From JBBRHQ01 sp963815645 (lineage in GTDB: Bacteria > Actinomycetota > Thermoleophilia > Solirubrobacterales > 70-9), in the NCBI GenBank assembly GCA_963815645.1, contig CAWFHL010000001.1, forward strand, positions 744,001 through 808,000: a DNA stretch of 64,000 nucleotides. The letters are read 5' to 3'. Positions 57,400 to 64,000 of this stretch are shown here, piece after piece. Positions within the stretch are counted from its first letter, which is position 1; every line of letters begins with the position of its first letter. Below the pieces are notes generated by a model. It was not told where the DNA came from. It did no database searches and saw nothing but the letters and a program-made list of their open reading frames with translations. The position numbers were made by a program, and so were the translations under genes.

Positions 57400-57527
57400 C
57401 AGATGCCCTCCGGGCAAACAATGCCCCGCACGTCCTCCGAGAGAGCGCTAGCGACCGGTGATCCCGGCTCTGCCGGGATGCGTCCGGGCGTGCGCGGGTT
57501 GCGGGCAAGATTGGCTCGCCGTCCCAT
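57399..57527 (-). CDS. Candidate small ORF between rplN and rplX
   Basis: 42 codons from ATG 57527 to TGA 57399. The start shares one base with the rplN stop, and the stop shares one base with the rplX start, both as TGATG, the same junction used by several certain genes here. It begins Met-Gly-Arg-Arg-Ala-Asn-Leu-Ala-Arg-Asn-Pro-Arg and ends Val-Cys-Pro-Glu-Gly-Ile, with no family I know. About 30 percent of codons end in A or T, more than the neighbours, and an eight-base hairpin lies inside, so it could be a chance frame in a regulatory spacer. Confidence 0.4.
   Translation of the reverse strand: MGRRANLARNPRTPGRIPAEPGSPVASALSEDVRGIVCPEGI
57461..57479. promoter_or_regulatory. Hairpin in the rplN-rplX spacer
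   Basis: ATCCCGGC and GCCGGGAT form a perfect eight-base stem with a three-base TCT loop. It lies where the other genes of this operon are almost without spacer, and could be an attenuator, a processing site or part of the small ORF. Confidence 0.5.
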
Positions 57528-57895
57528 CACAGCACCTCCGGTGCCAGCGAAACGATCTTCATAAAATTGCGGTCGCGTAGTTCGCGCGCCACGGGGCCGA
57601 AGATGCGGGTGCCGCGGGGGTTGTTCTGGGGGTCGATCAGCACGGCGGCGTTCTCGTCGAAGGCGATGTAGGTGCCGTCGGAGCGCCCGAACTGCTTGCG
57701 GGTGCGGACGACCACCGCCTGCACCACCTCGCCCTTGCGGACGCCGCCCTGGGGGCTCGCCTGCTTGACGGTGGCGGTGATCACGTCCCCGACCCCGGCA
57801 TAGCGGCGGTGCGAGCCGCCCTTGACCCGGATGCAGAGGATCTCCCGGGCGCCCGAGTTGTCGGCGACGCGAAGCTTTGTCTCCTGCTGGATCAC
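57527..57895 (-). CDS. rplN: 50S ribosomal protein L14
   Basis: 122 residues: Met-Ile-Gln-Gln-Glu-Thr-Lys-Leu-Arg-Val-Ala-Asp-Asn-Ser-Gly-Ala-Arg-Glu, and Gly-Thr-Arg-Ile-Phe-Gly-Pro-Val-Ala-Arg-Glu-Leu-Arg. Normal length. Starts two bases after rpsQ. Confidence 0.97.
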   Translation of the reverse strand: MIQQETKLRVADNSGAREILCIRVKGGSHRRYAGVGDVITATVKQASPQGGVRKGEVVQAVVVRTRKQFGRSDGTYIAFDENAAVLIDPQNNPRGTRIFGPVARELRDRNFMKIVSLAPEVL

Positions 57896-57897
57896 GG

Positions 57898-58599
57898 CTA
57901 TTTGGCCTTCTCGATTACCTCGACCAGACGCCAGCGCTTGGTCCGCGACAGCGGCCTGGTCTCGATCACCCGCACGATGTCTCCCTCGCCCGCCTCGTTG
58001 CGCTCATCGTGAGCATGGAGGGTCCGCGAACGGCGCACCACCTTCTCGTAGGTGGGATGGCGGCGGGCGATGTCGATCCGCACGGTGATCGTCTTGTCGG
58101 CCCGGTCGGAGATGACTACGCCCTGCCGGGTCTTCGCAGGGTTGGCCCTCTTCTCGGTTTCCGGCGTGCCGCTGCCCGGCTCGCCCCGCTCGCCCCGCTG
58201 GGCCTCCCGGTAGCGGCGCCTGGCGACCCCGGCGCGGCGCCGCCCCTCGGCCCGCTCACCGGCCCGCTCCTCGGCACTCCGCTCGGGCCCGGACTCGTGG
58301 GGCCGCCGAGAGCGCTCCAACCTGCGTCGCTCCTTCCAGGGAAGGTCGGAATCACCGCCCGACCCGTCCTCAGCTCCGCTTCCGGGCGTGTCGGGGTCGC
58401 CGGCAGGCTCGGACTCCGGCGCCTCGGCCTCGGGCTCCTCTTCCGTGGGTGGCGCGGAGGTGGTTTCCTCGCCCGCAGCCTGCGAGGACGAGGATTCCTC
58501 CTCCGCGACAGGATCCGCGGCCGAGGCGTCCGTGTCCTCGGACGGAGCGTCCGTGTCCTGCGGCTCTTCGATTGTCTCGTTCTTCTCTTCTTCGCTCAT
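57898..58599 (-). CDS. rpsQ: 30S ribosomal protein S17 with about 150-residue N-terminal extension
   Basis: 233 residues, against about 85 normally. ATG 58599 stands one base after the rpmC stop. Residues 1-88 are acidic low complexity (Glu, Asp, Ser, Pro, Ala) and residues 89-150 Arg/Glu-rich. The S17 core begins at about 153 with Lys-Thr-Arg-Gln-Gly-Val-Val-Ile-Ser-Asp-Arg-Ala-Asp-Lys-Thr-Ile-Thr-Val. No ATG or GTG start lies between extension and core, and the frame stays open throughout, so the extension is probably translated. Function of the extension unknown. Confidence 0.93.
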   Translation of the reverse strand: MSEEEKNETIEEPQDTDAPSEDTDASAADPVAEEESSSSQAAGEETTSAPPTEEEPEAEAPESEPAGDPDTPGSGAEDGSGGDSDLPWKERRRLERSRRPHESGPERSAEERAGERAEGRRRAGVARRRYREAQRGERGEPGSGTPETEKRANPAKTRQGVVISDRADKTITVRIDIARRHPTYEKVVRRSRTLHAHDERNEAGEGDIVRVIETRPLSRTKRWRLVEVIEKAK

Positions 58600-58600
58600 C

Positions 58601-58813
58601 TCAGCGACCCAGTTCCTTCTGGATGTCTATGCCGCGCTTCCGGGCGATCGTCTGCAGGCGTGCGACGTCCTTTTTGGCGATCCCCATCCGGGCGGTGTTC
58701 TCCAGCTCGCCGGTGGCATGCCGGAAGCGCAGGTTGAACGCCTCCTGCTGGGCGTCATGGAGCTTGGCGATCAGCTCGTCGTCCTTGAGGTTATGTGCTT
58801 CCGAGGCCTTCAT
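58601..58813 (-). CDS. rpmC: 50S ribosomal protein L29
   Basis: 70 residues from ATG 58813 (a GTG one codon earlier exists). Leu-Lys-Asp-Asp-Glu-Leu-Ile-Ala-Lys-Leu, Asn-Leu-Arg-Phe-Arg-His-Ala-Thr-Gly-Glu-Leu-Glu-Asn and Ala-Arg-Leu-Gln-Thr-Ile-Ala-Arg are typical. Lies at the peptide exit. One-base overlap with rplP. Confidence 0.96.
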   Translation of the reverse strand: MKASEAHNLKDDELIAKLHDAQQEAFNLRFRHATGELENTARMGIAKKDVARLQTIARKRGIDIQKELGR

Positions 58814-59232
58814 CACTCGACCGCGCCTTCGCGATGGACGAACTTGGTCTTCACCGGGAGCTTGTGGCCGGCGAGGCGAAGCGCCTCTCGGGCGAGGTCC
58901 TCGGGGACGCCGGCGAGCTCGAACATCACCCTCCCCGGCTTGACCACGGCGACCCAGCCCTCGGGGTTGCCCTTGCCCGAGCCCATCCGCGTCTCCGCGG
59001 GCTTCTTGGTGTAGGGCTTGTCGGGGAAGATGTTGATCCAGACCTTGCCGCCGCGCTTGATCTTGCGGGTCATGGCGATCCGGGCCGCCTCGATCTGGCG
59101 GTTGGTCACCCAGCCGCGTTCAACGGACTTCAGCCCGTACTCACCGAAGGCGACCTGGGTGCCGCCCTTGGCGTTGCCGCGCATCCGGCCGCGCATCTGC
59201 TTGCGGTGCTTGACCCGCTTCGGCATCAGCAT
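58813..59232 (-). CDS. rplP: 50S ribosomal protein L16
   Basis: 139 residues: Met-Pro-Lys-Arg-Val-Lys-His-Arg-Lys, Gly-Arg-Met-Arg-Gly-Asn-Ala-Lys-Gly-Gly, Arg-Gly-Trp-Val-Thr-Asn-Arg-Gln-Ile-Glu-Ala-Ala-Arg-Ile-Ala, and Gly-Ser-Gly-Lys-Gly. Binds near the A-site tRNA. One-base overlap with rpsC. Confidence 0.97.
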   Translation of the reverse strand: MLMPKRVKHRKQMRGRMRGNAKGGTQVAFGEYGLKSVERGWVTNRQIEAARIAMTRKIKRGGKVWINIFPDKPYTKKPAETRMGSGKGNPEGWVAVVKPGRVMFELAGVPEDLAREALRLAGHKLPVKTKFVHREGAVE

Positions 59233-59939
59233 CAGCGCTCACCTCCCCTGCGGCGACCGCCGCGCTCACCGGGCTGGGGTGCGCCGTCTGTGGGGACCTG
59301 GTCGGAGGCGAATCCTTCGGGCATCACCTCGCCCTTGTTGATCCAGCACTTGACGCCGATCCGTCCTGTCGTCGTGCGCGCCTCGAAGAAGCCGTAGTCG
59401 ATGTCAGCTCGCAGGGTGTGAAGCGGCACCCGTCCGTCGGAGTAGCCCTCGGTCCGCGCCATCTCGGCCCCGCCGAGCCTCCCCGAGACCTGGACCTTGA
59501 CCCCCTTCGCGCCAGAGCGCATCGCCGAGGTCAGCGCCCGCTTCATCGCCCTGCGGAAGGCGACCCGGTTCTGCAGCTGCTCGGCGATCGACTGCGCCAC
59601 CAGCTTCGCGTCCAGCTCGGGACGCTTCACCTCGCGGATGTTGACCTTGACGGCCTTCCCCGTGATCTCGTGAAGGTCCTTGCGCAGGGCGTCCACCTCG
59701 CTGCCCGATTTGCCGATCACGATCCCCGGGCGGGCCGTATGGATGTCGACCGAGACCTCCCCTCGGCGTTCGATCGTGATCTGCGAGAGCCCGGCGTGGG
59801 AAAGCTTGTTCTCGATGTGCTCGCGGATGTTGAGGTCCTCGAGCAGGGTGTCGGCGAAGCCCTTCTCGTCGAACCAGTTCGACTTCCAGTCGTGGATGTA
59901 GCCGACCCGGAAGCCCTCTGGGTGGATCTTCTGTCCCAT
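59232..59939 (-). CDS. rpsC: 30S ribosomal protein S3
   Basis: 235 residues: Gly-Gln-Lys-Ile-His-Pro-Glu-Gly-Phe-Arg, the KH-domain loop Gly-Ile-Val-Ile-Gly-Lys-Ser-Gly, and Arg-Ala-Asp-Ile-Asp-Tyr-Gly-Phe. A Gly/Arg-rich tail ends the protein. Part of the mRNA entry helicase site. Confidence 0.97.
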   Translation of the reverse strand: MGQKIHPEGFRVGYIHDWKSNWFDEKGFADTLLEDLNIREHIENKLSHAGLSQITIERRGEVSVDIHTARPGIVIGKSGSEVDALRKDLHEITGKAVKVNIREVKRPELDAKLVAQSIAEQLQNRVAFRRAMKRALTSAMRSGAKGVKVQVSGRLGGAEMARTEGYSDGRVPLHTLRADIDYGFFEARTTTGRIGVKCWINKGEVMPEGFASDQVPTDGAPQPGERGGRRRGGER

Positions 59940-59942
59940 GCC

Positions 59943-60344
59943 TCAGTCCTCCGGTGTCAGCGCCAGCGAGATATGGCTGGTGCGCTTGTTGATCGTCGTT
60001 GCCCGGCCGAGAGCCCGCGGCCGGTAGCGGCGCAGGGTCGGGCCCTCGTCGACGGTGATCTCGGCGACCGTCATCTCGTCGGAGACCAGGTCGAAATTGT
60101 TCTCGGCGTTGGCGGCGGCCGAGTCGATCAGCTTGCCGATATCGCGGGCCGCATGGCGGGGCGAGAATTGCAACAGGGCGCGGGCCTTCTCGATTTGAAG
60201 GCCCCGCACCTGGTCGGCGACCAGCCTCGCCTTGCGCGGAGCCACCCTGACGTAGCGCGCGCTCGCCCTGACCATCACCGGAGCCCGCTCGGCTTCCTTC
60301 TTACCAGCGGCGCTCGCCGCCTTGTCTTTGGTCTTCTCAACCAC
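59943..60344 (-). CDS. rplV: 50S ribosomal protein L22
   Basis: 133 residues from GTG, with about 20 extra basic residues ahead of the usual start at Val-Arg-Ala-Ser-Ala-Arg-Tyr-Val-Arg-Val-Ala-Pro-Arg-Lys-Ala-Arg. Ends with Ile-Asn-Lys-Arg-Thr-Ser-His-Ile. Lines the exit tunnel. Confidence 0.96.
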   Translation of the reverse strand: MVEKTKDKAASAAGKKEAERAPVMVRASARYVRVAPRKARLVADQVRGLQIEKARALLQFSPRHAARDIGKLIDSAAANAENNFDLVSDEMTVAEITVDEGPTLRRYRPRALGRATTINKRTSHISLALTPED

Positions 60345-60346
60345 CG

Positions 60347-60622
60347 CTACTCAGCCGCCTTCCCGGTTCCCGAGTGCGAGCGGAAGGTGCGGGTCGGAGC
60401 GAACTCGCCGAGCTTGTTGCCGACCATCGACTCGGAGATGAACACCGGCACGTGCTTGCGCCCGTCGTGCACGGCGATCGTGTGACCGACCATCTCCGGG
60501 AAGATGGTCGAGGTCCGTGACCAGGTCTTGACCATCTGCTTCTGGCCGGACTCGTTCATCGCGTTGATCCGCACCATCAGCCGCTCCTCGACCCAGGGGC
60601 CCTTCTTCGTCGACCTACCCAC
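60347..60622 (-). CDS. rpsS: 30S ribosomal protein S19
   Basis: 91 residues: Met-Gly-Arg-Ser-Thr-Lys-Lys-Gly-Pro-Trp-Val, Ser-Arg-Thr-Ser-Thr-Ile-Phe-Pro-Glu-Met-Val-Gly-His-Thr-Ile, and Phe-Ala-Pro-Thr-Arg-Thr-Phe-Arg (here Glu-Phe-Ala-Pro). Head protein near S13. Confidence 0.97.
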   Translation of the reverse strand: MGRSTKKGPWVEERLMVRINAMNESGQKQMVKTWSRTSTIFPEMVGHTIAVHDGRKHVPVFISESMVGNKLGEFAPTRTFRSHSGTGKAAE

Positions 60623-60628
60623 CTGCGA

Positions 60629-61471
60629 TCACCTCTTCTTCTTGCCGCGCCTGCGGCCGCGGACGATGTAGCGACTGGACTGTTTGCCCTTCTTGCGGGT
60701 GCGGTACCCCAGGGTCGGCTTTCCCCACGGGGTCACGGGATGCCCGCCCGGCGTGTGGTGGGCCTCGCCGCCGCCGTGCGGATGGTCGACCGGGTTCATC
60801 GCCACCCCGCGGGTCTGCGGGCGCTTGCCCTTGTGGCGGTTGCGCCCCGCCTTGCCGATCTTCACGTTCTGATGCTCGGCGTTCGACAGCGAGCCGACCG
60901 TGGCGCGGCACTCGGCGCGGACCATGCGCATCTCCGAAGACGGCAGCCGCAGGGTGACCAGGTCGCCCTCCTTCGCTGCCACCTGGATCGCCGTGCCCGC
61001 AGCCCGGCCCAGCTTTCCCCCCTGGCCGGGGACAAGCTCGACGTTGTGGACAATCGTCCCGGTCGGCATTTCTCGCAGGGCCAGGGCGTTGCCGGGGCGG
61101 ATGTCCGCACCTGGACCGGAGCGAACCTCGTCGCCGACCTCGATCTGTGCCGGGGCGAGAATGTAGGACTTCTGACCGTCGGTGTAGTGGATGAGCGCGA
61201 TGTAGCAGCTGCGGTTGGGGTCGTACTCGATCGTCGCGACCTTCGCCGGCACCCCGTCCTTGCGGCGCTTGAAGTCGATCTTGCGGTAGCGGCGCTTCGC
61301 CCCCCCTCCACGATGGCGGCTGGTGACCCGGCCCTTCGAGTTTCGCCCACCGCTCTTGCTCAGGCCCTCGGTCAGCTTGCGCTCCGGCTCGGAAGCGGTC
61401 ACCTGCTCACGCAGCGGGAAGGTGGCGAAGCGCCGGCCCGGGCTGGTTGGCTTTGTCCTTCGGTTGGCCAT
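60629..61471 (-). CDS. rplB: 50S ribosomal protein L2
   Basis: 280 residues with the invariant Asn-Pro-Val-Asp-His-Pro-His-Gly-Gly-Gly-Glu near 230 (the His linked to peptidyl transfer), Arg-His-Arg-Gly-Gly-Gly-Ala-Lys-Arg-Arg-Tyr-Arg near 55, and a Lys/Arg-rich end. Core protein of the peptidyl-transferase region. Confidence 0.98.
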   Translation of the reverse strand: MANRRTKPTSPGRRFATFPLREQVTASEPERKLTEGLSKSGGRNSKGRVTSRHRGGGAKRRYRKIDFKRRKDGVPAKVATIEYDPNRSCYIALIHYTDGQKSYILAPAQIEVGDEVRSGPGADIRPGNALALREMPTGTIVHNVELVPGQGGKLGRAAGTAIQVAAKEGDLVTLRLPSSEMRMVRAECRATVGSLSNAEHQNVKIGKAGRNRHKGKRPQTRGVAMNPVDHPHGGGEAHHTPGGHPVTPWGKPTLGYRTRKKGKQSSRYIVRGRRRGKKKR

Positions 61472-61473
61472 CG

Positions 61474-61767
61474 CTAATCGCTCGCCGCCCCTTCGAACAG
61501 CTCGATCCGCTCACCCGGCGCCAGCTGCACGACCGCCTTCTTCCAGGATCGGGTACGGCCCCGGTGAAGACCTCGCCGCTTCGGCTTGGAGCGCACCATC
61601 GATGTGCGCACCGCAGTCACCCCGACCTCGAAGACCTCCTCGACGGCGTGGGCGATCTGGGTCTTGTGCGCGCGGTCGTTGACCCGGAAGGTGTACTTGC
61701 CCTCAGCGATCAACGCATAGCTCTTCTCCGAGATCACCGGGCGGATGAGGACGTTCTGCGAGTTCAC
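61474..61767 (-). CDS. rplW: 50S ribosomal protein L23
   Basis: 97 residues: Leu-Ile-Arg-Pro-Val-Ile-Ser-Glu-Lys-Ser-Tyr, Tyr-Thr-Phe-Arg-Val-Asn-Asp-Arg-Ala-His-Lys-Thr-Gln-Ile, and Arg-Thr-Arg-Ser-Trp-Lys-Lys-Ala. Docking site for trigger factor and SRP. Overlaps the rplD end by four bases. Confidence 0.97.
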   Translation of the reverse strand: MNSQNVLIRPVISEKSYALIAEGKYTFRVNDRAHKTQIAHAVEEVFEVGVTAVRTSMVRSKPKRRGLHRGRTRSWKKAVVQLAPGERIELFEGAASD

Positions 61768-62387
61768 GCCTTCACCCCCGCCCGCGACTCGAGCGTCTCC
61801 AGGGCATCCTCGGAGACGACGATCGAGGCCGCGGCTATGACGTCCACCACTCCGACCGAGCCGACCTCGGCGACCTCGACCCGCTCGATGTTCCGAAAAC
61901 TCTTCAGGGCGCCGGTCTCCTCAGATGTGATCACCACGAGCGTCGGCCGGCGGGCACCCCACTTCTGCAGCGCCGCAGCGGCCTGCTTGGTCGAGGGGTC
62001 GTCGAAGCCGGAGGCGTCGAGGATCGCGACGCTGCCCCGCTCGGCGTGGACCGAGAGAGCCGAGCGCAGCGCCCGGCGGCGCGCCTTGCGGTTGACCTTG
62101 ACGGTGTAGTGGCGCGGCTTCGGACCGAAGGCGACGCCGCCCCCGATGCGGTGGGGGACGCTCAGCGCCCCGACCCGGGCCCGCCCGGTGCCCTTCTGGC
62201 GCCAGGCCTTCGCGGTGGTCATCGAAATCTCGCCGCGGGTCAGGGTCGAGGCGGTGCCCCGCCGGCGGGAGGCGAGGTCGGCGCGGGCCGCCTCGTCCAC
62301 GAGCGACTGGTGGAAGGGCTCCGCGAAGAGCCCCTCGGGCAGGTCGGCCTTCGTCGTCTTGCCGAGCACGGCCGCCTTGCTAGCCAT
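61764..62387 (-). CDS. rplD: 50S ribosomal protein L4
   Basis: 207 residues: Ala-Trp-Arg-Gln-Lys-Gly-Thr-Gly-Arg-Ala-Arg-Val-Gly near 65, Gly-Gly-Gly-Val-Ala-Phe-Gly-Pro-Lys-Pro-Arg, and Ser-Phe-Arg-Asn-Ile-Glu-Arg-Val-Glu-Val. A tunnel-lining loop is present. Overlaps rplC by eight bases. Confidence 0.97.
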   Translation of the reverse strand: MASKAAVLGKTTKADLPEGLFAEPFHQSLVDEAARADLASRRRGTASTLTRGEISMTTAKAWRQKGTGRARVGALSVPHRIGGGVAFGPKPRHYTVKVNRKARRRALRSALSVHAERGSVAILDASGFDDPSTKQAAAALQKWGARRPTLVVITSEETGALKSFRNIERVEVAEVGSVGVVDVIAAASIVVSEDALETLESRAGVKA

Positions 62388-63042
62388 CGGAGCGCACCTC
62401 GACGATCGCGTTGCGAGAGCCGGGGACGGAGCCTCGGATCAGCAGCAGGTTGCGCTCGGTGTCGGTCTGATGGACCCGGAGGCCGCGCTGGGTGACCCGC
62501 TTGCCGCCCATCTGGCCTGGCATCTTCATCCCCTTGAAGACCCGCGCGGGCCAGGCGCTGGCGCCGATCGAGCCCGGGGCGCGAACGTTGTGTGAGCCGT
62601 GGCTGACCGGGCCACGGCTGAAGTTGTGGCGCTTGATCCCACCCTGGAACCCCTTGCCGATCGAGACCCCGGAGACTTTCACCCGCTGACCCGGCTCGAA
62701 CGAGGAGACGGTCACCTCCGTGCCGACCTTGGGCCCGGCCTCACCATCACCGTCGTCCGCCTCGTCCTCGGTCGCGGCGATCTCGGCGTCGCGGAACTCG
62801 ACCAGGTGGCGCATCGGATTCGCCCCCGCCTTGGCGAGGTGGCCCAGCTCCGCCTTGCTCAGCTTTCCCTCCTTGACCTCGCCGAAGGCGAGCTGAATCG
62901 CGTCGTAGCCGTCGCGATCCGCCTTGCGGATGGCGGTGATCGGGCAGGGTCCCGCCTCGATCACCGTCACCGGGACGACGGTGCCGTCTTCGGGATCGAA
63001 GACTTGGGTCATGCCGAGCTTCTTGCCGATGATCGCCGACAC
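62380..63042 (-). CDS. rplC: 50S ribosomal protein L3 with acidic insertion
   Basis: 220 residues from GTG. Gly-Lys-Lys-Leu-Gly-Met-Thr-Gln-Val-Phe opens the protein; Gly-Lys-Gly-Phe-Gln-Gly-Gly-Ile-Lys-Arg-His-Asn-Phe and Met-Pro-Gly-Gln-Met-Gly-Gly-Lys-Arg-Val-Thr-Gln are standard. Residues about 88-107 are an Asp/Glu/Gly-rich insertion not found in E. coli L3. L3 reaches toward the peptidyl-transferase centre. Confidence 0.97.
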   Translation of the reverse strand: MSAIIGKKLGMTQVFDPEDGTVVPVTVIEAGPCPITAIRKADRDGYDAIQLAFGEVKEGKLSKAELGHLAKAGANPMRHLVEFRDAEIAATEDEADDGDGEAGPKVGTEVTVSSFEPGQRVKVSGVSIGKGFQGGIKRHNFSRGPVSHGSHNVRAPGSIGASAWPARVFKGMKMPGQMGGKRVTQRGLRVHQTDTERNLLLIRGSVPGSRNAIVEVRSDG

Positions 63043-63053
63043 ATCAGACCCCG

Positions 63054-63374
63054 CTACAACCTGATCTCGATGTCGACGCCCGCCGGCAGCGAGTCGAGGC
63101 GCTGCAGCGAGTCGACCGTCTTCGGGCTCGGCTGGTGGATGTCGATCAGCCGTTTATGGGTGCGGATCTCGAAATGCTCGCGCGAGTCCTTGTCCTTAAA
63201 CGGGGAGCGGATCACGCAGTAGACGTTCTTCTCGGTCGGCAGCGGCACCGGGCCGGACACTGTCGCGCCGGTCCGCTCGGCCGTCTCGACGATCTCTCGC
63301 GCGGCGCGATCGATCGCGTCGTGGTCATACGCCTTGAGGCGGATTCGGATTTTCTGAGCCGCTATGGCCGACAT
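63054..63374 (-). CDS. rpsJ: 30S ribosomal protein S10
   Basis: 106 residues: Ile-Arg-Ile-Arg-Leu-Lys-Ala-Tyr-Asp-His, Val-Ser-Gly-Pro-Val-Pro-Leu-Pro-Thr-Glu-Lys, and His-Phe-Glu-Ile-Arg-Thr-His-Lys-Arg-Leu-Ile-Asp-Ile. Head protein, also NusE in antitermination. First gene of the S10 operon proper, after a 146-base gap from tuf. Confidence 0.97.
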   Translation of the reverse strand: MSAIAAQKIRIRLKAYDHDAIDRAAREIVETAERTGATVSGPVPLPTEKNVYCVIRSPFKDKDSREHFEIRTHKRLIDIHQPSPKTVDSLQRLDSLPAGVDIEIRL

Positions 63375-63413
63375 TTCTCGCTGCTGTCTTTCCTTGGTCT
63401 TTCTCGCGCAATC

Positions 63414-63449
63414 GGGGCGCCGCCCCGGTTGGTGGGGCGCCGCCCCGGT
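63414..63449. repeat. Tandem palindromes upstream of rpsJ
   Basis: Two identical 16-base units (63414-63429 and 63434-63449), each starting with the palindrome GGGGCG-C-CGCCCC, separated by four bases. They lie about 40 bases ahead of the rpsJ start, on its 5' side, and could act as tandem hairpins in the leader RNA or as a binding site. Confidence 0.6.
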
Positions 63450-63470
63450 CGTATGTCCTTTGCAGTTTTT

Positions 63471-63513
63471 GCCGCCGTCCCGGCGGCGAAAGGGCGGGCA
63501 AGTTGCCCGCCCT
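63471..63513 (-). terminator. Double terminator after tuf
   Basis: Reading the minus strand from tuf: an 11-base stem (AGGGCGGGCAA with TTGCCCGCCCT, 63491-63513, one-base centre) followed by TTTC, then a seven-base stem (63471-63487). The first is a strong intrinsic-type terminator eight bases after the tuf stop and would separate tuf from rpsJ. Confidence 0.65.
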
Positions 63514-63520
63514 CGGGTCG

Positions 63521-64000
<480 letters not shown>

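Noticed and set aside
57101..57508. 135-codon minus-strand ORF across the rplN-rplX spacer
   Set aside because: Out of frame with rplX over most of its length; translation is Arg-rich noise.
63414..63449. CRISPR-like repeat pair
   Set aside because: Only two short palindromic units with a four-base spacing; no array and no cas genes in the window.

Overview
The window is high-GC DNA (about 70 percent) with many GTG and TTG starts, 1-8 base gene overlaps and no rRNA or transposase. Gene content fits a Gram-positive actinobacterium: a type II fatty-acid operon with fabI, zinc-ribbon forms of S4, S14 and L36, a split biotin locus, a Tat-exported copper oxidase and many secreted cupredoxins. I infer the class Thermoleophilia (Solirubrobacterales-like); this rests on overall gene style and has no marker comparison behind it.

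Layout. 0-5.5 kb: the end of a biotin carboxyl carrier domain, a crotonase, an AlkA-type glycosylase, a GYD-domain gene that looks imported, a membrane diguanylate cyclase and a secreted GH3 enzyme. 5.6-12.3 kb: biotin synthesis (bioB-bioF-bioD, then bioA), split by an oppositely oriented MarR/MFS efflux pair with a clear operator. 12.3-16 kb: rubredoxin, NUDIX hydrolase, flavin-type split-barrel protein, a hypothetical protein, an SCP2 protein and LemA. 16-21.3 kb: an extracytoplasmic copper module (NosD-like beta-helix protein, cupredoxin, two-domain laccase, cupredoxin) followed by another cupredoxin and a superoxide dismutase. 21.4-21.7 kb: a gutted zinc metallopeptidase gene.

21.8-28.6 kb: one fatty-acid operon, fabD-fabH-fabG-acpP-fabF-accD-maoC-fabI, whose genes mostly overlap at start/stop codons. 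28.7-36.2 kb: a LuxR/histidine-kinase pair, a cyclase-family hydrolase, a small transporter, an unusual Vps62-like/membrane fusion protein, decayed gene fragments next to tRNA-Pro(CGG), a DsbA-like protein and a Nif3-family protein. 36.4-40.6 kb: a small DNA-binding-like protein with a near-consensus promoter, acyl-CoA ligase, a calcium-repeat secreted protein and a patatin phospholipase. 40.7-47.1 kb: dacB, a hydrolase/adenylate-cyclase fusion, ligA, surE and truA, every one of them carrying frameshifts; because ligA is normally essential, a local sequence-quality problem is the likeliest explanation.

47.5-64 kb: the S10-spc-alpha superoperon on the minus strand, in transcription order tuf (partial), rpsJ, rplC, rplD, rplW, rplB, rpsS, rplV, rpsC, rplP, rpmC, rpsQ, rplN, a candidate 42-residue ORF, rplX, rplE, rpsN, rpsH, rplF, rplR, rpsE, rpmD, rplO, secY, adk, map, rpmJ, rpsM, rpsK, rpsD, rpoA, rplQ. 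infA is absent from its usual place. S17, S5 and L5 carry long charged low-complexity extensions and L3 a short acidic insertion. The carboxylase fragment, biotin genes, fab operon, acyl-CoA ligase and MaoC dehydratase together make lipid metabolism the main non-ribosomal theme.
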